Positions 36,880 through 50,220 of a stretch of 64,000 nt of DNA are shown piece by piece (positions within the stretch are counted from its first letter, which is position 1; the number at the start of each line of letters is the position of its first letter). This stretch comes from Lycocorax pyrrhopterus obiensis. Lineage: Eukaryota > Chordata > Aves > Passeriformes > Paradisaeidae. The translations under genes were made by a program, and so were the position numbers. The notes below the pieces were generated by a model, which saw only the letters and a program-made list of their open reading frames with translations, searched no databases and had not been told where the DNA came from. The stretch covers positions 3,605,699-3,669,698 of the forward strand of contig JACSVZ010000007.1 of assembly GCA_014706295.1 (NCBI GenBank), read 5' to 3'.

Positions 36880-37138
36880 TGACAGGACCTGAGGAAATGG
36901 CCCGTGTCAGGGGAGGTTTAGGTTGAATATTAGGAAAAAATCTTCACCCAGGGGGTGCCTGGGCACTGGAACAGGCTCCCCAGGGAAGTGGTCACAGCAC
37001 CAAGCCTGACAGAAGTGTTTGAACAGTGGCCCAGGCACATGGTGTGACTCCTGGGGATGGTCCTGTGCAGGGCCAGGAGTTGGACTCAATAATCCTTGTG
37101 GGTCCCTTCCAACTCAGCATAGTCTGTGATTCTGTGCT
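36880..37138 (+). mobile_element. CR1 LINE 3' end, 5'-truncated
   Basis: Classical CR1 phrases appear in order: 'gaggtttaggttgaatatta' (36913-36932), 'gggcactggaacaggctccc' (36960-36979), 'agggaagtggtcacagcacc', 'ggagttggactcaataatcc', 'gggtcccttccaactcagc' (37100-37118), then the octamer-like tail 'tgtgattctgtg'. No open reading frame is retained. The match to the consensus is closer than for the other CR1 copies here, so it is probably one of the younger ones. Confidence 0.95.
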
Positions 37139-40100
37139 TAATATGATTCAGTTTGTTTCAATTTCCAAAAATAGCAGGCAACTTAAAACCAATTATTATT
37201 ATTTCTGCCCTTTGCAGAATTCTGTAAAAACAGTTTTCACAACATGCAACAGGAAAGCTTTGCCCTGCTCTCCCTGGTGATTTAGAATGCCAATGTACAA
37301 ACGATTTGCCTTTTTCTTGAGAGAATTTTGAGTTAAGCCTTGAGCTAGAGCGTGAACCAGCATTAGTTCCTTCTCCAAACAGTGGGTGTTTTGCATTATT
37401 TGACATATTTTGAGACACTATCTGCATATGTGGAAGAAAACAGTCCATTTAAGTAGACTCTCACTCTAAAGCCAGACTTTTTTTTTGTGATCTAAAAGAC
37501 AGATAAATCTTCAAAGCAAAGAATTATATTGGAGTTTACCTCTAAATTTTATTGTTAGATTTTATGATTGTGTGTTAATGTGAAGCTTTCAGTTCAAATA
37601 TCAGAGAAGTTGAAATGAGTGAAATCTAAACCTAGTCTAAGGGCCTTTTAAGGTTGTTGAGAGAAGTGTGAATGGTAAGTAATGTGTAATTTTCCTCTTA
37701 CAGATATGGGAACTGTCACTATTCGTTTAAAGAGAGGAATAAAAAACCCAACCCAAAACTATAAGCCAGAAAGTTATCTAGGGCAAAATTATTTTCCTGA
37801 AAAAATGTCCTGCTGTGATAATTGTAACCTCTTGAGAATGGGCCTTTATAAAAGAATTGTTGACAGATCTTTTGCAGTTGGGTACTCCAGTTCTTCATTT
37901 TGTTCTATTCCTAGACATGAAAAGTATCTGTTTCAAGAACTTAATTCACAAATTGTCTGCTTTGACATGCTAAAGTCTAGCAAAATATGCTAACACAAAA
38001 GAACCTTTATTTGTAGAATCAGATAAAGAACGTTAATAATAGAGTTGCTTCAAATTCTTTATTGAAAGCAAATCCGAAGCTATAAATTCTTTTTTCCAAA
38101 AACATTTTTTTTTTCTGTTTGTGGTACTTTCTTATGAAGAGGAAGTTTATGTATGTTTTTAGAACGATGTATGTGTATATATGCGTATTTGGAAAACTTC
38201 ATAAAAAGTATTTTCACTTAAAAATGATAAATATTTTAGTGGCAGTTTTATGCACTGTGAACAGCACTTTGAAGAAAATTGTATCTTGGCAGTGAGAATA
38301 AAAGTTATTTCTTATGCAGAAAATTTATATGAATTAACTATAATAAGAAGACAGAAACTATTGTTTTAATTTTGCACGTGGCTCTTTTTGTTACCGTGTT
38401 GCAACAGATTTTAGTTGCCTGCAAGTCCCAGTGCTGATCTACAGCATACACATGTTTTCCATGAAGCATCATTGATTTTTTGTGCCTGGTTGAAATCTTC
38501 AGTGAAAGACAGAAATCGGGAAATTACTCTGTCTGCACGCAATGGTAGTTTACTGCAAAGGAGCAAGAGCAAAATGGAGATAAGTGACCAGATTACACTT
38601 GCCATGGTGAATAGGCTTGTTTTGGTGTGATTTTAGAAAACTATGTTGTAGTACAGGGTATGGTGTACATTTTCTCTAAGTAATGTTGAGCTGCTGGAGA
38701 AGTGATTTTCTAGCAAAGCTGCAATTTAGTTTAGTAGTAGTTCACTACTAGAAACGAAAAAAAAGAGAAGAAAACCCCCTGAGATTTCTTAAAAGGAGTA
38801 TTTAAAATGAAATCTCTGCTATAACGATCCTTGCACTTCATCAGAGGGTAAGAAATTGTGCCTTGCAATAGAAAGGGTTGGTGGAGGTTCTACTTCACTG
38901 AGGTTTGAAGCAGGTTTCTGAGGCTGGTTTTTCTTTTTGGTTCTAGTGCGGGTGAATTCTGGAGATCCTTTCTAAATTTTGGCCTTCAGTCAAACATGCT
39001 TCCAAACTGAAACAGAGATTTAGTAGCTCAAATTTGTGAAGTTGACTCCATATTTTTTCTCCTTGGGATTTGTTTATAACAGAGTGGATTTTCTTAATTT
39101 GTACTTGGCGTTTGTGTAATAAGACTTGTAAATATTCCCTATAAACCTGTACATTAGAAATGGTCTCTCGATTGTGACTATATCATATTATTGAGGGACA
39201 ATATGCCAATTAATGCTAAACTCACATAAAACTGCAGGAAAAAAGAGATCTTGCTTGGGAGCTATGGCTGGTAAGATGTCAACCTGAAGGTGTGTGGGCA
39301 TGGAGCTGCTTTTCAGTGTGGGGTGGAAAAGGCAGAGATCAGCTGCAAGTTTAATCCTGGATGCTGTGGAGAGAGTTTTCCTTGTGTTGCTGCAGTGTAG
39401 GTGGTACAAAAGGACCAGAGAAGTCCAGGCTGTCCTTCGCAAGAAAAGAGTGTGTTGTATGCTTCATCCACAAATTTTGAAGTCATGCCACTCTTTAGGA
39501 AAGAATTCAGTATTTAAGGTGCCAAAACACATCAGACCAAGATTGGGCATAACTGTAGCTACTGAGTGAATTTTGCGTATGACTTTGTGTAGATTTGATC
39601 TTTTTGTGTGTGTGTGTGTATAGATATATAAACATACCTGGGAAATTCCTCTTCTTTCAAACTTCACTATTCTTTCTCTTAATATTTTGCTTTTTGAACA
39701 TTCAGTGGTTTGGGTTTTTTCTTTGCACAGTTGATGCTTCATTTTTCTTAAAGCTTAAAAGGCTAAGCCTAGTTGTTGGATATTGGTTGACACCTTTTCT
39801 TTTCTAAAAGATATAGCTTCTTTTTATGTTGGAAGCTTAGAATTCCAAAGTGAAGGCTTCTGGTATGGATACATTCTTGCAAATAGATGAAAAATAAATT
39901 AAAAATTAATATTATTTTGATTTTGAATTTAAAACAAAATGTTGAAACATATTTTTTAATCAACTTTAGTCATCTCAGTAGTAGTCAATCATATTTAAGT
40001 TTACCTGAATTCCCAAACAATAAGAATCATCACATGAAATAGTGTATATAGTAGCTGCTTGAGAACTCCATGACCAGAACCGTTATCACACAAGGTACAA

Positions 40101-42814
40101 AAGGTAATTAGAATATACCAAATGCTCTTTAAGGTCACCACAAAACTTGCAATACTTGATGTGCAATCCCTTATTTCAGCAGAAATTTAATTGGTATATT
40201 TTTTATTCGGGCTCATTTGTATTGGGTGGAGCTTGAACCTATAGCTTCATGCCTGGCATTTAGTTAGGCACACTCTGACAGAAAATTAGATTCTTAATTA
40301 GATGTGAAGATATAAAAAAGACTTTGGTTGTCCAGAGCAACCAGTGAGGGGGCTGAGGCAGGCTAGCTTCACTGGATAAATGCGCAATTTATCCTCTAGC
40401 CAAGAGTTTCCAATATCTTGTCATTCAAAACGTCTGAAAAATAAGAAGTTCAACATTGCATACTTGTGTTTTTTATACGAGAATTGTGACCACAGGTAGG
40501 TTCTGCATTTAAATATTAATTAAAATTTTAAATGGTGTTGAGTAACTGGTAACTGTGGAGAAGTGTGTTAATGGTAGCAGCAGTGAAAATTTAACAGTTC
40601 ATGAAGAAAGAAGGATCTCATACATGCCCAGCACAGACAGGATCCTTACCTTCCCATAGCACTTGGAACTAATCATGTGAGAGGACACGGACCAGGTGAG
40701 TATTCATGACCAAGAATCACTCTTTTTTATACAAATTCTTGGTCATTAAATCAGTAAAGTGCTAATAGGTTTTGTACATCTTCATATTTAAATGTAGAAA
40801 AATGTCTTCTTTAAAGTATACTAATTTGAATGAAATAAAATAAACAGCCTTCAATACCTAAGCATAACAAAAGCATGAGTATCTTCATTTGAACAGCTCC
40901 AAAGTAATGACAATCGTGATAGTCTAAATAGTGAATAAAATTGTATCATTACCTACACGATCATTAGGGAGAAAATACCGCGTGCTATTGGAGCTTCTTT
41001 AGTCCATTTTGAAGAAAGTGAATCGCTTGCCAGTAGTTTTTAGAAAATTGTAAATTTTATTTACCATTTTAAGATTTACCACTTACTTATGTTTCAAAAA
41101 GTTGCACATCTTAAAATATTAATTCTCCCTGTGCATTGGGAGCTTTTGGAATAACTTTTTTTTGGCTCCCTGTGTTATTTAGTTTATCATAGTCAAGTGT
41201 TCTTCAATGTCTCAAGCCTTGGCACTTCAAGAGTTTTTTGTCACCTTTTCACAGCAGTTCATACAATTCTTATGGTTAGTCAGCATAACACAAGGCAATG
41301 CGAACTCTGATGCTGAGTTCCTGGAAAAAATATGACCAAGTTTTCAAAGAATTTAATTTATAAAAGAGAAAACTTCTATCCCGTTAGCAATGAGTAAGCA
41401 GTAAGTCTGTAGTTGAAGAGCTAAGGTTAGGGACAGGATTTTTTTATTTTCTCTGTGTCACTCAGGTCACTGCTTTTCTTTGTACTTCAACTTCTTGGAG
41501 TGCCCTTAATTAAATTTATATAGAAAGAGCTGTAAATGGAGAGTTTGTGTTCTTAGGCTCTATGTTTCTAAAGGCAGAACATTTTTTAGAGGCAGGGACT
41601 AACATAACTATCCTAATCACTGGAAGATTGCATCATTTGAAAGAGTGTTCCCTTCCCTTGTATTATGGCTTTAATGATGAATTTAGGGAGAAGTCCATTC
41701 TTTGTAGTCTGGCAGTTGATGTAGTTAAAAGCAAAAATAGTTGATGTCCTGAAAGAGCTAAATATGCAGTCTGACTGAGCAGAAAGAATTGAGTAAGTGT
41801 AGAAAGGCAATAGAGAAGCTGCAGAGAGCTTAATACATGTCATCAATCAGAGAAGCAAGCACTGTGCAACAGGCGTGGTGCGGGGCTTGTGATCTGTCTG
41901 TGCTGAAAGAGGCATTAAGAGCTGGATGCACTGCACTAACATATTTGCCACTTCAGGCAAAGACATAATCACCCTGGCCTTTTCCAAGTGTCTTTTCAGA
42001 GGAAACTCCAAGATACCATTGTTATTAGCATATTAATATTGTCTTAAAATAAACTTGGATATTGCCAAGATAGCTATGTGGTAAACAAGGTATTCTTTTC
42101 AAAGGATTTTCTGACAAATCAGGGTTTTTGAAAACTGTGTATTTTCAATCTGAGGGCTTCATATTGAAGTTCAATAGGATGTAAAACCATGTTTCAGAAG
42201 TTACTAACTCAGAAGGTTGAGAGTTTCTGGTGACCTTGTGACTTGATATAGCCAAAATTTACTTGAAACTGATCTGATGTTTACTCTGTTAAAAGTTATA
42301 TAATGGGTGCTTAAAATGTTTTGACTTTTGAGTTTATTCCAGTTGAAAACAGAGAATTTTTTCATTTAGTCAGAGAATTCGACATACTGTTTTGCACTTT
42401 CTTATTTAAATGTACTGTTGCCATGCAGGTGTATTTCTACAGTGACATGTGGAAAGTGGCCTGGTTTACTTTTCTACAGAAAAGTTTACTAAGAATAAAG
42501 TTGGCTTCTGGCTAGATAAAAATAGAATTGTCTTATAAAAGAAGGAGAAGAACACTGGGCCAGGATGCTAAAAAACGTGTTGCAGAGTTTACTTCTGCTT
42601 TATTCAAGAGCTTTGGGAATGTGCATTCAATATTGGAAGTTCTAGGCCCATGCTCAGTTATGCTGTACTTGTTCAGGCAGGTCTAGGTTCAGAAGATAGA
42701 TACTACTTACTCTAAGTTTTAGGAAGTGCCATTTGTTCATAATCTTAACCTTGTGGGAAAGATTCTCTTCCTCCAGTTTTCGTAAACTTTTTTGCAATGG
42801 ATTTCATATGCACC
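37139..42814. other. AT-rich non-coding stretch, no gene recognised
   Basis: No gene or named repeat recognised, apart from a weak first-exon candidate listed separately. A (TG)n patch lies at 39604-39619. The hydrophobic open frame at 39595-39807 follows from the T-rich composition. Confidence 0.5.
38411..38605 (-). other. Signal-peptide-like open frame with a strong Kozak context (weak)
   Basis: The minus-strand ATG at 38605 lies in TCACCATGG, an ideal Kozak context. The 64-codon frame starts MASVIWSLISILLLLLCS, a hydrophobic run like a secretory signal peptide, with a possible cleavage near residues 24-26 (LRAD). A GT donor-like site (GACAGAGTAATT) follows soon after. I know no family with this start. 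It may be a first coding exon of a secreted protein on the minus strand, but a single short frame in 64 kb is also easily a chance event. Confidence 0.17.
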
Positions 42815-43267
42815 TGTTGGAGCAAATCCAGAGAAGGCCACAAAGATACTCAGGTTGCTTGGACACCTCTCCTATGAAGACAGGCTAAGAGGGCATTTTC
42901 ATCCTGGAAAAGAGAAGTCTCTGGGGGTACCTTCCAGCACCTTTCAGTAGCCAAAGGGGCTACAAGAGAGCTGGAGGGGGGTATTTTACAAGGATATTTA
43001 GTGACAGAACAGGAGGAAATGGCTTAAACTGAAAAGACAGTAAATTAGATTGGATATTAGGAAGAATTTCTTTACTGTGAGGGTGTTGAGACACTGGAAC
43101 AGGTTGCCCAGAGAATCTGTGGATGCCCCATCCCTGGAAGTGTTCAAAACCAGGCTGGCATGGGGCTCTGAGCAGCCTGTTCTAGTGGAAGGTGTCCCTG
43201 CCCATGGCAGGGGGTTGAAATTAGATGGTCTTTAATGCTCCTTTTAAGCTAAACTCTTCTATGATTC
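42815..43267 (+). mobile_element. CR1 LINE 3' end, 5'-truncated
   Basis: CR1 3' sequence of about 450 bp. It begins 'tgttggagcaaatccagaga' and contains 'ttggacacctctcctatgaa', 'acactggaacaggttgccca' (43091-43110), 'gatgccccatccctggaagt', 'tctgagcagcctgttctagt', 'ggtgtccctgcccatggca' and 'aaattagatggtctttaatg'. The tail 'cttctatgattcat' carries the ATTCTATG-like octamer. A short open frame (43050-43235) reflects the remains of the CR1 3' coding end. The copy is diverged. Confidence 0.95.
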
Positions 43268-46200
43268 ATCAGGCAAGAATTCAGGATAACATCAAACTAT
43301 TTAAAATCTTTCAGTTCTTTGTCAATTGAAATATTTGTAATAAACTATTTTTGTTTGCTTGCATACATATATCGCTTCTGTCTTCCATGGATTTTGGAGA
43401 CAGCAAAAGAATTGTAGTAATCGTTGTTTGCAAAGTTCACTTTGTTCTTTACTTCAACACAATCTACTGGTAGTGGATGTCATGAAATAATATTTGTAAG
43501 AGTTTAATGACAGTTAAAGACAGTTAAAGGGTTAAAATACAGTGCTTTGAGCTTGTGTGTATTCTTATATTGGGAAATATGGCTTGCACTGAAAGGCTAA
43601 AAGGTCCAATTAAGGTTCATATCTTCTGTTTGGTTTAAAAGAAAATGTTTGTATCATCTTTTTAGCAAAGAGAATTGGAATTAAAAGTGAGAGATGCTTG
43701 TCTTTAAAAGGCCGTTTTCTTCCCTGAAGTGCTCATGAAAGTGCAGCTACAGCACCGCAGTGTGTATTCTAGGGCATGAAAGCAGTCCTTTTTTGACCCT
43801 GAAAGAACTCTTCCTGTGTGTGTTTTGGGAGACTACGTCCAGGGTGTCTCCTCATGTCTTCTCATCAGCCTGGTAACAAACTGGAAAATATTTGTGTTTG
43901 AGTCTATAAGGCAGGACTGCAGTTTAAGTACCATCTGTAATCATACAGAAGCTATATGATCAGGAGTCATTCTAGAATCATGAAAATCTGATTGACAATG
44001 TTCCCTCATTTGAAAGAAGAAAGGCCTGAGTCAGATCTACCATATTTTGGGAGCAGATAGAGACTATTTAGGGCACTGGTAGTCTGCAGTAATTTGTAGG
44101 CTGAAAGCGAGGAATTGTCTAAGAATATGGTGGCTAAGAAGAAGTTGGAAGTATATTACTGACCTCATTCTGCCTTTGTTGTCCAGATATTTTTACCTGA
44201 GTAGCAGAAAAAGTTTGTGGCAGTAGAAGACCTACAAAGGAAGTATGTGTGTATATATACTCACCAGTGGAAAAATTAGGGTTTCTAGTAAACAAACTGA
44301 ATGTACTTGTGAAGGGGACCTTTGGGAAGCTGCTGCCTGCTGCAAGAACTGACCTGAGGAAGAAGGAGGCAAACTACAGCCTCTGTAAATAGAAGGAACA
44401 GGGAGGCTTGCAATTTAGAGTAAGATTTCTGTATTAATAAATTATGATTATAGGGTGACTTTATTGCTTGGCAGCAGACAGCCTACTTCTATTTCCTTTG
44501 GGGGAGGTCAAAAGTTGGCCTTCTACTAGATTCTACAGTTTGGAGTTTGGTAATAACTGTAAGTCTGGGCATGAGTTTTCACTACTATTCTATTTTAAAT
44601 TAAAAAAAGACTTTCCAGCTTTTGTGCTGTTATCCTAAATTGAATTGTAATGTCAAATGTCTGCAAAAAACCCACCCTAAAAGTAGCTGTTTGAAGCTCA
44701 TGAAAGTACATAATGCCTAGTTTGGCTCTCAGGGCAGTGGTCTGTTCTGCTCAACATAGAGGCAATAAAACTATGGTAGTTTTATTTTTAATTGGTATGA
44801 ATAACAATATTAAAGCCAGACATTTAATTAAAAACTTGTCCTATTGCCATTTGACACACAGGGTTACATTCTGGATCTGTGTATAGTCTGTATATAATAA
44901 AGAGAATTCTTTACTACAAAAAGCTAAGGCACTAAGGGAAATACACTCAAATTTAACAGGCAGAACTCTCTAGGACATTGATACTGTTAGATGAGAAAAG
45001 CGAAGCAAAAATAGTACTGGAAGAGCTGACGCACACAAATGCTGAGGTCAGAATGAAAACCTGTTTGTCTGAAGATGGCATAAAGCTGAAGGAACTGAGA
45101 CCTTAACCTCCAGCAGTTTTTTTGAAACTATGGTCACCTTCTTATGTTGCAGTGGCTGTGTTGTTTTTCTTTTTTTCATTTTCAGGTTGCTGTTTGTGGC
45201 GTTATATTGAGTAAAAAAAGAGTTCAGCCTTTACATACGCACATAATCCAGAGGAATTGTTCTAATGTACTTTCTTACATAATAGTTCTGTATTTATTCT
45301 CCCTGAAGAATGAACTGCTCAGTCTCAGACTAGAGATATATTCTGCTAGGGATTTTTTAGGTAAACGCATTATCTTGGACAGTATGTTTTAAATTTTATC
45401 TCCTTTCATCATAGCAACTTTGTTAATAGTAGATTTTTCTGGAAAGTAGTAACAATTTCAGTGGTTGAGGAGAACCTTAGGCAGTGTGATGTGGTAACTA
45501 TGAGATTCTTTTAAGCAAACACACTTTTAATTGCAATACTGGGATGAAAATTTCCTTTTGAAGACTTTCTAACCTTTCCAAGACTAGCATTTTTAAGTTG
45601 TGTTTTGAGCTGCTGGGAATGCATACCAATGGGGAGACATGGATGCAATTCCTGCTCCTGCACACATAGAAATACCGAGATACAGAACTTACCTTTTGCT
45701 CAGACAGACGGCACTTCTATTTAACATCTAGTGTCTACTGATACAAACTATCCACAGATCGGCTCATAGAGCTTGTTGCAGACTTTTAAAGAGGCAAGTC
45801 TTTTAGTTTATTTTTTATTACTTTTTTTTTTCATTATCTGTGTTTTCATATTTGGGGTGATCAGAAGTATGGTGGAATGTCCTCAGTAAAGATTAAATCC
45901 TCAGTAATAAAGTAGATTAAGATAGGCATGTAGTATAGTTCTTTATTGAAGGTAAAAATTTAATACATTCATGAGGCTGGATTCTGTATTTGACCTTGGA
46001 AATGTTTAATATCAATAGCTTAGAGGAATCAAGAGAGAGATCAGTAGTTGTCAACAGGTTGCTTTTCTGACATCATTTGTTCAGACTTCCTAGGCCTTTT
46101 AAAATATAAAGACATTATTCTCCCTTAAAAAAAAAAAAAGCTATAAATCTGACTTTGTTTTATTGAGAGTATTGTGAATGAGCATCTGGGATGCTATTAA

Positions 46201-46756
46201 ACTCATAGATACCCTCAGATCTGTCTCTTTCGTTCCCCAAGTAATGGATTGCTTTCATTTAAGATTAGAAGTATTGCTACAAAGCGAAAACCTACTTTGA
46301 TACCATCATGAAAAGGCACTTCTGTACCTAAAGAAAAGTTGTTTATAAATAGATAGCAGTGACATTATGATACTGCAGTTGAGGAAACCTAATTCCATTA
46401 AAAAACATCAGTGAAGAACTAGAGTAATGCTTAATAATTAATGAATATGATTTAAGTCCATTTTAAAATGATGACACTTTTTAAAGGTCCTGTAATATTT
46501 ATAAGAAAATTTTACCTCCTGTAATTCTAATGAATGAATTTTTTCTGACCCTTACTGAAAGTTACACCTGTAAATTAGTTTTTCAGCTTGCTACTAAAGG
46601 GTCTTTTTTTTCCAAACTACAGTTAACTTACATAATTTCGGTAATGTTTTCAGGCTCTGTAGATTTGCCTCTTTTGTGTGGCTTAGTGTATTTCTTGTCA
46701 GTAACCGACTGTCAGCTAACATCTGACTACTTTAAGAAGGTTTAAAAGCCCTGTAC
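43268..46756. other. AT-rich non-coding stretch, no gene recognised
   Basis: No gene or named repeat. A short direct duplication 'gacagttaaa' occurs at 43510-43529. A runs lie at 46127-46139. Open frames are at most about 80 codons. Confidence 0.55.
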
Positions 46757-46853
46757 ATAGAATCATAAAATAGTTTGAGTTGCAAAGGAACCTTAAAGGT
46801 CTTCTAGTTCCAAACCCTCTGCCTTGGGCTAAGACATATTCCACTAGGTCAAG
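46757..46853 (-). mobile_element. Short CR1 LINE 3' tail
   Basis: The plus strand reads 'atagaatcataaaatagttt' then 'gagttgcaaaggaaccttaa' and 'ccaaaccctctgcc', the reverse complement of the CR1 3' end with its octamer tail. Only about 97 bp remain. Confidence 0.88.
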
Positions 46854-49568
46854 TTTGTACACAAACTACATTTTGCTAAAAAGAATACTATTTTAATGTA
46901 TTTCATCAGGAAGTCTAGACTGTGACAAAGCTATATAAAGAAGTCTTTAATTTTATTGTGAGTAACAACATTTTTCGACTTAAGGGGGCTTAACAGTAAG
47001 GACATTTTTCATCTGATTTCAACAAATTAATTTCCATTAAGGAGCTCTGCACTGGTAGAAGGTAGTAGGAAGGTAGTAGTAGGAAGATCACAGGAATAAA
47101 ATTTCAGGATAGGTTTTGATTTAGTCCCCCACGTTCTGTGAGTGCTGGGATATGTTAAAGGTCCAGCATGAGTTGGAGGAGACATGGATTGGGGTGGTAA
47201 CTACCTCCCGCCACTTGCCTTTGCTTCCAGCTCACTTGCTGGTTATTGGTACTCCTTGAAAAGCCATAGTGGAGAAACAAAGCAGCATTAATGGTATGCG
47301 AATATGTGGCGCCCATTTATGTCTGTTCTCATCACATGGCATTTTGAGGCATCTCAGCCTTCCTGATTTTTTCCAGGCTTGCCTCTCCTCTTAACAGATC
47401 GATTGCGGGTGTGTATGCCAGCTTTTTCAGCTAAGGGCTTATGGTCTTCATGGATTTAATGAAGAAAAAGCTGGATTTTGAAGAAAAATGTGCATTTTGC
47501 AATGTCTTACTGAATAAGCATTTCTGTGCAACTGTTAGGGAGTGTTTTGAACATCCAATGCTCTCTGGACTACAGAAATACTGAAATCATGACTATGTGC
47601 CAGTGACTTGCAGCCATTAAACATTCAGATTGAATGTCTGCTTCTGAAAATGGGTAAGTATTTAAAAAGAGTGGTTATAATTTTATAATCTTCATATTAA
47701 TTTCAGAGGAGACCAGAGTTTTTGGCCACCATCATACTGAGACTCTTCATGCCTAGATCTCATGCAGCCCAGAAATGTTCCAAGGCATTCCAGTGATCAG
47801 ACTATACATTAGGTCGGTGTGGAGACAGACTTGGCCCCTATATGTGAATTGAGATTATTGCAAAAAAATGAAGGCCAAAGGTGTGTGATGGAGCTCTGCA
47901 CCAGAATTTGTGCTTCCAGTGCTGCCAATGTATTTTAACTGATAACTATTTGCATAAATGCAGTTACTGTCCCTCTTTTGATTATAGGAATCCAAGGTCA
48001 CTCTTTTTGGGGGGATTGGAAGCATGGAATTTGTTCATCTTGCCTTTAATGAATATCTGGAGTCAAGTGTTTTAGAAAAAGCCTCTTTACAGTGGTAAAG
48101 ACAATTAATTTTAAGGTTCAGTCCATAAACTGTTTTTCTGCTGACTTCTAACCTATGTACTGGCCTCAGAGCTGGACATTTAGCAACTTGTAAAAATTTA
48201 ATGAGATTTTTAGGAAAAAGTAATTCAGGCATTTTGAAATCTAGAATTCATCTGATGAGGTTTCTTACTGAAATATTTCTAAAATTTTTGACTAAATTAT
48301 AAAAATAGCTTTAATTTCTTCCACTTAAGCATTACAGTGTGAAATGGGGTAATTGCTTGTGGGTGCTAATTTCTTATGAATATTGAATGGAACAGAAAAT
48401 TGGTGTTAGGAAAGAAAAGGGCAAGGCAATGGAAAACATTAGTCAAGAAGACAGGAATTATAAATTAAATTGTGCAAAATGTTCACAAAATAGGAAACAA
48501 CATCATTCTCTGGTAGGATATTGTTACAGTCTTGAAACACAGCCCAGGTTTGCTTTTAATGAATAATCAGACAAATTCAGCCCATCTTTTAAATTAAAGA
48601 AAACTGGTCAACATTCACAAAAGTGCTAGTCACTGTGGTTTTGCATGTTAGACACTCTAAGGTTTTGTAAAGAAAAAACCAGGAAGCAACTGAAGGATAA
48701 AGTTCAAGGGGTTTAAACCATGACAGATCAAAACAGAAGCAAATGTCTGCACAAACCCCCACAATATGAAACTGCTTTGTTTCTAATGGCTTCATTCCTA
48801 ACAGATGTTTGAGATGAGCTGATCTTTTGCCAAGAATGTCATTATCACCTATTGCATTATCCAGCTAATACCAGGCATTTGTTGTGACTTTGTTTTGCAT
48901 ACTTTTCAAACTATATTTTAAATGCTGCTGTACCAAATTTCTGCAGTCTTTTTTAAAATTTTTTTTCATTCTGAATGAGCACATAGAAATGCTGTCAACA
49001 AGTAATTGGTGAGTTTGGGATGGAGATTTCTCATGATCTTTTTGGATGATTTTAGATCCAAAGTTCTGTGGTAGCCTAAAAGTCCCAGGTTAAACGTATC
49101 AAAAAGAAAAACTTAAATGTAGAAAATGAGAAATATTTTTGTCATTTTTCTTTAGGAAAAATGGCAATACAGGAAATAGGAAGGGCATAAGTCTTATTTT
49201 CTTATAATTTACAGCTCATCATGTATAGAAATATTTTAAGAGTTGAACCCAGTAAAACTGATGCCTTTTACTCACATTTTTAGCTGTTGTTGAATTAAAA
49301 CGCCCATTTGTTTTAGGAGAGAAAATGAAAGTCAGTGCTAGGAACTAAGAGAAGTCCTGAATAGTTAGTGCCTGCTTTCTGATTGTGTCGAAAGAATTCT
49401 CTTTACATAAGAAGTAGCCTAAGTCTGGCAAAAGCATGCTCGCACCTATTACAATCCGGTTTAAATCTGGAAGAGCAAAGAAAATTCAGTCTCTGAGTGT
49501 AAAACGGAAAGAACTTTGAAGGTTCAAAATATACCCAAAACATATGATTAAAATCAAATGAGGTTAGA
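46854..49568. other. AT-rich non-coding stretch, no gene recognised
   Basis: No gene or named repeat. A small repetitive patch of 'ggtagtag' units lies at 47060-47085. Open frames are short and unremarkable. Confidence 0.55.
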
Positions 49569-50220
49569 TGTTGGTGCCAAAAAAAATGGATATATTTTAT
49601 TTACTAGTGAAAGAGGCAAAGAGAAAGAAAGAGAAAAGAAAGAAAGAAATAGTGTGCGTGGGGGGTGGGGGGACAGGGAGAGAGTGGCAGGGCTTAGGTG
49701 GAAGCATGTCACCCGTCCGAGGGTCCCAGCGATGTCTCGTTCCTCCCCTCCATCTGGTCTGCTGGTGGTGAGGGTCCCCCGCGGCCGCCCCACGCCGCCC
49801 CACGCCGAAGAGTGTAGAATCCCGTGGATCAATACACGCTTTGGGCCAGGTGGGAACGCCCACGTTGCAGGGGGCCAGTTTGACCCTGTCCCTTGCAACA
49901 CCGAGGGTCTGTGCATCATCTCTGGTGTAGGGTCTGGGGACCCCTCTGGGGGGCCTCTGATGGGCCATGACACCCCCGCTGCTGCCCTTCACATGGACGC
50001 GGCTTTTCCCCCGGGTGAAGGGCCCCTCAGCTGGGCTCCTCGGCACATCGGAGGATGGGCGCTCACTGCGCCTCTGACCAGAGGTTTTTCCAGCGCACAC
50101 ACAAAGCCTCTCTCCCCCCACCCTTTGGTTCGAGGGTCTGTGCGAGCCTGGCAGCTGACAGCCGCGGGGCTGTGGTCTCCACTCCTAAGGTGTTAAGCTT
50201 GTGCTCCGTGAATGTCCCCA
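49569..50220 (-). mobile_element. GC-rich LTR-like element, boundaries approximate
   Basis: This block stands out from AT-rich DNA as strongly GC- and CpG-rich (for example 'ccccgcggccgccccacgcc' at 49777-49796). Its left end reads TGTTGGTGCC, and on the minus strand an AATAAA (plus-strand TTTATT, 49596-49601) lies about 30 bp before that end, preceded by a pyrimidine-rich tract. This is a U5-less or short-U5 LTR layout on the minus strand. The right end is unclear; I end it at 50220 where composition falls. The 212-codon frame (49558-50196) and the two minus-strand frames are by-products of low stop frequency in GC-rich DNA. A CpG island or another GC-rich insertion is the alternative. Confidence 0.5.
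49612..49651 (+). repeat. Purine-rich (GAAA)n-like tract
   Basis: An AG-only tract with repeated 'gaaa' units. On the minus strand it is the pyrimidine-rich tract upstream of the LTR poly(A) signal. Confidence 0.85.

Noticed and set aside
49597..50121. A 174-codon minus-strand open frame
   Set aside because: Same GC-rich block, overlapping in another frame; low-complexity Pro/Arg composition and no known motif.
49558..50196. A 212-codon plus-strand open frame, the longest in the window
   Set aside because: It lies in a GC-rich LTR-like block where stops are scarce; other long frames overlap it on the opposite strand, its start falls in flanking DNA, and its sequence shows no known domain.
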